DNA of 64,000 nt from an uncultured Lachnospiraceae bacterium. Its GTDB lineage: Bacteria; Bacillota; Clostridia; Lachnospirales; Lachnospiraceae. Below the pieces are notes generated by a model. That model did not search any database, was not told the origin of the DNA, and was given only the letters and a program-made list of their open reading frames with translations. Position numbers and translations under genes: made by a program. The stretch lies in contig CACYPS010000014.1 in NCBI GenBank assembly GCA_902776305.1, positions 1 to 64,000 on the forward strand. Direction: 5' to 3'. Shown piece by piece: positions 60,569-64,000 of this stretch. Positions within the stretch are counted from its first letter, which is position 1; each line of letters starts with the position of its first letter.

Positions 60569-60664
60569 TCATTTCTCAGCCACCCCGACACCCGTATCCT
60601 CACATATTTCCTTCAAGTATGCTCCGGATTCGTCCATTAGGCTGTCCTGCAGCCGGCTGTTTAT
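60569..60664 (-). pseudogene. Short decayed coding remnant
   Basis: Between the candidate immunity A gene and Lap1, a minus-strand frame reads INSRLQDSLMDESGAYLKEI and continues to a stop at 60569 without a start codon. A second frame with KKIGID just upstream suggests a frameshifted small gene. The 275-bp gap (60548-60822) also contains the 18-bp perfect palindrome CGATAAGATATCTTATCG at 60749-60766. Confidence 0.35.
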
Positions 60665-60822
60665 CGATTCCTATCTTCTTCACCGCACATCCCCCACTCC
60701 AGTGAAGCATTGCACGCTATTTTTATAACAGAATCATTTTCCCCCAAGCGATAAGATATCTTATCGGAACCGCTTCGCAGACCCGATAATCATAATCTGC
60801 CACAATAGAAAAGATTTACACA

Positions 60823-61143
60823 CTACTTAGTTATCTGCTTTCCTACTACTATCCTTTCAAAAACATCAACACTAAAACGAACTCCATTGTAGGAAATTAT
60901 GCTTATAACGCGCTCATTTACTTTTGACATTGCAACATACGCTTCAGGATACTTGAATGAAATAATATCTTCTATACTCCACACAAGATTTCCTTTTTCG
61001 TCCACCGCTATAACATTATTGTCTGGCACTTCATCGTCATCCATATACATAAAAACTCGTAAATCGTCAAGTTTTATCACAGTGTCTATATTGTATTCGT
61101 ATTGTTTTCCACCCTTAAGAAAGACTATCTTTTTATTTTCCAT
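60823..61143 (-). CDS. Candidate immunity protein for toxin A
   Basis: A 106-residue soluble protein of unknown family with a beta-rich look (KIVFLKGGKQYEYNIDTVIK, DDLRVFMYMDDDEVPDNN). ATG 61143 has AGGAAAG 8 bases upstream; a GTG at 61152 overlapping the toxin stop (GTGA) is the alternative. It follows toxin A directly, as expected of an immunity gene; the acidic patch DDDEVPD could contact a basic toxin. It has no signal or membrane segment, so it would protect the cytosol. Confidence 0.62.
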   Translation of the reverse strand: MENKKIVFLKGGKQYEYNIDTVIKLDDLRVFMYMDDDEVPDNNVIAVDEKGNLVWSIEDIISFKYPEAYVAMSKVNERVISIISYNGVRFSVDVFERIVVGKQITK

Positions 61144-61148
61144 CCGTT

Positions 61149-62933
61149 TCACTTTCCTATTAATCTTTCATTTGTAAAATTACTCGCAGGTAGTCTCTTA
61201 CCCATTGTATCATACTGCAAGCCGCCACCGGTTCCCCATCCCTCTACACTGTTTGCTATACCTGCATTAAGGTGTGCTTTCGAATCTACTTTAACATCAC
61301 AGATATGCGTTGGAGTCTTGGGCAGGGCGTACTTATCAGCTATTTCCGCACTTGAGAGACCTGCGACATCTTTTTCACGCATCAACCATCCACCAAGCTT
61401 ATTTGAAGTTCCATCTTCATTATAAGTATACGTTCTTACATAATGTTCATTTCCAGCTTCTACGATTCGCGTCTCATATGAAGGATCATAGGGTGGCTTA
61501 TCATACCCTCTGTCAAGCCACTCCTGATTCGCAGTTTTCGCATCTCTTACCTCGATTACTTTCTGATCTCCGGTATTGATCTCTTTTTTTGCATTACTTG
61601 AATTATTCCCGGAATATAATTTACGGGCAGTTAAACTTGCTGCAAGTATGCCTGACAACCGTCCGAAATCCTCCGACGTATAGGGCGTCACAATTTTCTC
61701 AACAACTGCCCCGGTTCCACCTACAACTGCTGTTTTAGCGGCAGCCGTTGCACCGGTCTTGGTCATATTAACCAAACCGCTTTTAAAAAACGTTGTTGCT
61801 CCTGTCTTAACAGATCCCACCATACTTGATATCGTTAGAGGATTGGCTTCCCCGGCTGCAACCGACGCCTGTGCCCCAGCACCTGCAAAAGCAAAGCCAA
61901 GACTCATCGCAGTACTTGCTGATCCCCAGATATCATATGCTGTCTGATTTCCCATAAAAAGGGTATCTCGGACTGGGTTAAACGCTCTTGTTGCCGCATC
62001 CCCATTCAATCCATAATAGATATCATGCCCGGCTTCGACCAGATTACTTGCCCCATATGCCATGGCACTTACTCCTGCAGCAACCACAAGCGGCGTTGCC
62101 GCACCACCGGTACAGATAATCGCAGCTGCACCGATTGCCATTGTTCCGATGGCCGCAACTGCATCCCAGAATCCTTTTTTTGCCCGCTCCGCCGCTGCTT
62201 CTGCTTCTATTTTAGCGGTTATGTTCGCCTGAGCCTTCTCTATCACCTGTACATTTTCTTTCTGGTATCGCCGGCTGTTCTCATAAGCTCCGGCGAGCGT
62301 CCGGAACGCATCAAGTTCATAAACCTTGCCGGCTGTGTAACTGTTGACGTTGATCACGCCGCCAGCCTGGAAATTTATAACAGAAAGAACGCTGTCAAGG
62401 ATCCCGTTTACATTGGCACAATCCCCCAGGTGTGCCGCCTCATAAGAGCCAGCCGTCTCGTCAAGGTTGTACATTACTTGCCGGGAAGCGTCGTAATGGT
62501 TCGAGACGTCACCGGTTTCCGGAACCGCTGCAGGATAAAGATCGCTTACCGATCCAAGGATTCCGCTTAATGCGGACACTTTGTCTGCAAATGTCTCCAT
62601 GCTCGCCGTGATTCGATTCTGCGCCCCCTCAAGGGCATCCTGAGAAATATGCGCTTCATCTGAGCCGTCAATTTCCGCAAATCCGCTTTCATAGACCGCA
62701 GCCCTGTCGGCAAGTTCCGATATGGCCTGTCCCAGCGACGCCACGAGTATACCGTGCACTTCGCTGACATATGAGCTCACCGCGTCCGCAGTCTGCCCCT
62801 CGAAGCCGTCCGTGGCGCAAAAGCTCTCCACGGCAGGAACAACACCGCTAAGCCCGTCTGAATAAGAAGAAGCAGCCATCATGACTGCCTTCCTCATACC
62901 AATTACCTCCGGCATCTTTATTTCATATCCCAT
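61149..62933 (-). CDS. LXG-like T7SS polymorphic toxin A
   Basis: 594 residues, intact. Residues 1-215 are a helical LXG/WXG-like secretion domain (MRKAVMMAASSYSDGLSGVV, YVSEVHGILVASLGQAISEL). Residues 235-420 are a Gly/Ala-rich pre-toxin region with IGAAAIICTGGAATPLVVAA and GHDIYYG. The C-terminal 130 residues hold the variable toxic domain: GGWLMREKDVAGLSSAEIAD, KYALPKTPTHICDVKV and GWGTGGGLQYDTMGKRLPAS. This module is familiar from the C-termini of haemagglutinin-like and contact-dependent toxins (ALP..PT.I.DV ... GGG.QY); its activity is not known to me and may be related to the TNT fold. ATG 62933 follows AGGTGG. The N-terminal two-thirds closely match the TNT toxin at 52750. Confidence 0.8.
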   Translation of the reverse strand: MGYEIKMPEVIGMRKAVMMAASSYSDGLSGVVPAVESFCATDGFEGQTADAVSSYVSEVHGILVASLGQAISELADRAAVYESGFAEIDGSDEAHISQDALEGAQNRITASMETFADKVSALSGILGSVSDLYPAAVPETGDVSNHYDASRQVMYNLDETAGSYEAAHLGDCANVNGILDSVLSVINFQAGGVINVNSYTAGKVYELDAFRTLAGAYENSRRYQKENVQVIEKAQANITAKIEAEAAAERAKKGFWDAVAAIGTMAIGAAAIICTGGAATPLVVAAGVSAMAYGASNLVEAGHDIYYGLNGDAATRAFNPVRDTLFMGNQTAYDIWGSASTAMSLGFAFAGAGAQASVAAGEANPLTISSMVGSVKTGATTFFKSGLVNMTKTGATAAAKTAVVGGTGAVVEKIVTPYTSEDFGRLSGILAASLTARKLYSGNNSSNAKKEINTGDQKVIEVRDAKTANQEWLDRGYDKPPYDPSYETRIVEAGNEHYVRTYTYNEDGTSNKLGGWLMREKDVAGLSSAEIADKYALPKTPTHICDVKVDSKAHLNAGIANSVEGWGTGGGLQYDTMGKRLPASNFTNERLIGK

Positions 62934-63009
62934 ATGCACCCACCTTCTCCTGCCGCTTGGCGGTGAAACCGTTTCCACATGCCACATAAAGGCATCTCTC
63001 CGGTCATCA

Positions 63010-63276
63010 TTATTCGAGCGTCACTTTCAGCACATCCCGGTCTTCCTTAATAAGCGCCTCGCCGGCGCTCATAATCTTGTCGCTGTCCCTCTGCAAGAGA
63101 GCCGCATATGCGTTCATTGTATTCTGCAATTTCTCGAAACACTCTTTATAATTCTTAAGGACTTCCGAATTGCCTGTTATGTTCACATTTTCACATTTAA
63201 CTGCTGCAAGGGCATCTCCGCAGCCCTTCATCGCCTGCGTCCCGCTTCTCAGCTGCTCTTCATTCAGCTTAATCAT
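63010..63276 (-). CDS. Esx-like T7SS partner (Lap1, TIGR04197-like)
   Basis: An 88-residue helical hairpin protein (MIKLNEEQLRSGTQAMKGCG, NTMNAYAALLQRDSDKIMSA), typical of the small proteins that precede LXG toxins. AAGGGAG lies 9 bases before ATG 63276. It is 76 bp upstream of toxin A. The first two codons of a lost copy survive at 56412-56417 beside the IS. Confidence 0.75.
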   Translation of the reverse strand: MIKLNEEQLRSGTQAMKGCGDALAAVKCENVNITGNSEVLKNYKECFEKLQNTMNAYAALLQRDSDKIMSAGEALIKEDRDVLKVTLE

Positions 63277-63318
63277 TTAATGCATCTCCCTTCCATCCGG
63301 ATTCAAAATGATTCCCCC

Positions 63319-63645
63319 TTACTTTTTCGCTTCGTTCCACTCAGCCGGCGTTATCTTCCGAAACCTGCCTGCGGAAATCGCCAGATTAAGATTATTCACC
63401 ATTGTCTCTTCTTCCTCGTCCGCATATCCCCTCACAAGCACTTCCGCAACATCTTCGTTATTAAAATAAGCAACGGCATCCCCCAGCAGACCTTCCGGAT
63501 ACGTACATCCACCATATTCAAAATACACATTTTTTCCATCCAGCTTCATGGCGATCGCCCTCGAAATAATCATGATTCTTTTCTTCCCGCCGTTTAAAAG
63601 GACGAGTGAACCAAGCGGAAGAAATTCTACTTTTTCCATTTCCAT
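63319..63645 (-). CDS. DUF4176 protein
   Basis: A 108-residue protein of the DUF4176 family, common in LXG/T7SS effector clusters and of unknown function. Features are FLPLGSLVLLNGGKKRIMII, YGGCTYPEGLLGDAVAYFNN and VRGYADEEEE. AAAGGAG lies 6 bases before ATG 63645. It is the first complete gene of cassette A and the intact version of the pseudogene at 56461-56786. Confidence 0.85.
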   Translation of the reverse strand: MEMEKVEFLPLGSLVLLNGGKKRIMIISRAIAMKLDGKNVYFEYGGCTYPEGLLGDAVAYFNNEDVAEVLVRGYADEEEETMVNNLNLAISAGRFRKITPAEWNEAKK

Positions 63646-63721
63646 ATACGTCTCCTTTTTACAAGCTACCCCCTTATCACTAAAGTTCACATTGTGAACT
63701 GATACCCGTCATGCTCTCAAT

Positions 63722-64000
63722 TCATTCTCCTGCAAACATGGCACTCATGCTCAGTCCGGATAGTATGGAGCCGTTCATTTTACGGAATCCTTTTCCCATC
63801 TTGATCACCAAAATGGGGCTTGCCACTCCTCCTGTACAAATAATCGTAGCCGCTCCAATCGCTTTTTTCCCCACCAGGCTGACAAAACTCTGCTCTTTCT
63901 TATTAGCGTTTTTTTCCTTACTTTTCGAGGAAATGGTCTTGTGTGCACTCGTGACATTGCTGCTGGAACTAAACTGCTCACTCGTTTCAAGCGACTTCTG
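63722..64000 (-). CDS. C-terminal part of a truncated LXG-like toxin (runs off the window)
   Basis: The minus-strand frame is open from the window edge to TGA 63722. It reads QSFVSLVGKKAIGAATIICT and then GGVASPILVIKMGKGFRKMN, ending SMSAMFAGE. The IICTGG.A.P motif is the pre-toxin hydrophobic segment of toxins A and C. Here the protein ends soon after it, with no toxic domain, so this is probably the stub of a toxin whose C-terminus was lost. Confidence 0.6.
   Translation of the reverse strand, partial: QKSLETSEQFSSSSNVTSAHKTISSKSKEKNANKKEQSFVSLVGKKAIGAATIICTGGVASPILVIKMGKGFRKMNGSILSGLSMSAMFAGE

Noticed and set aside
1-64000. tRNA, rRNA or prophage genes
   Set aside because: No tRNA cloverleaf, rRNA segment, integrase or phage structural gene was recognised by eye; a tRNAscan or Rfam scan could still find short RNAs.

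Overview
The window looks like the chromosome of an anaerobic, low-oxygen-adapted Firmicute of the Clostridia, most likely a Lachnospiraceae-type gut or rumen bacterium. This is inferred from gene content and signals, not from a search. The evidence is strong AGGAGG ribosome binding sites, frequent TTG/GTG starts, sigma-A type promoters, two glycogen branching enzymes plus glycogen phosphorylase, two rubrerythrins, a MOSC-MogA fusion beside modABC, and LXG-type secreted toxins with clostridial partner genes. Base composition is near 50% GC in the core and visibly more AT-rich after about 51 kb.

1-51 kb is housekeeping chromosome, mostly on the minus strand. In order: a small membrane protein, a SpoU-family rRNA methyltransferase, pfkA, dnaE, a multi-pass membrane protein, a CvfB-like S1 protein, an L,D-transpeptidase, and a molybdenum operon (MOSC-MogA, modA, modB, modC, moaC). 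A metallophosphatase and a six-gene plus-strand operon follow (DUF212, three membrane or unknown proteins, pth, a CtpE-like P-type ATPase), with a minus-strand metallo-beta-lactamase-fold gene between the phosphatase and that operon. Then come two glgB paralogues, tatD, metG, a YYY/DUF2298 membrane protein, two rubrerythrins with opposite domain order, a DUF1002 secreted protein, rsmA, a very long TPR/AAA-like protein with an acidic low-complexity middle, glgP, ileS, and a secreted multidomain peptidoglycan hydrolase.

51-64 kb is an accessory island, almost entirely minus strand, encoding type VII secretion (LXG/Esx-like) polymorphic toxins with their small helical partner proteins and candidate immunity proteins. 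At least three toxin cassettes are visible. Cassette A (63.6-60.8 kb) is intact. Cassette B (60.5-56.8 kb) has an unassigned C-terminal domain and a membrane-anchored candidate immunity protein. Cassette C (56.8-52.5 kb) ends in a TNT (NAD glycohydrolase) domain. Cassette C was cut by an IS1634-type element that removed the Esx-like gene and the toxin N-terminus. A fourth, truncated toxin gene runs off the right edge. One partner gene is frameshifted by a 26-bp tandem duplication and one DUF4176 gene by a single-base deletion. The secretion machine itself (EssC, EsaA, etc.) is not in the window.

The second theme is intergenic repeats. Two arrays (1-390 and 41759-42276) share the same hairpin arms with 73/74-bp spacing. 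Four core genes (pfkA, dnaE, the DUF2298 gene, rsmA) have their own 3' ends tandemly duplicated just past the stop codon. A MITE-like element with 12-bp inverted termini, a 70-bp double-hairpin repeat and a GC-rich dispersed repeat occur in two or three copies each. No tRNA, rRNA or CRISPR array was recognised.
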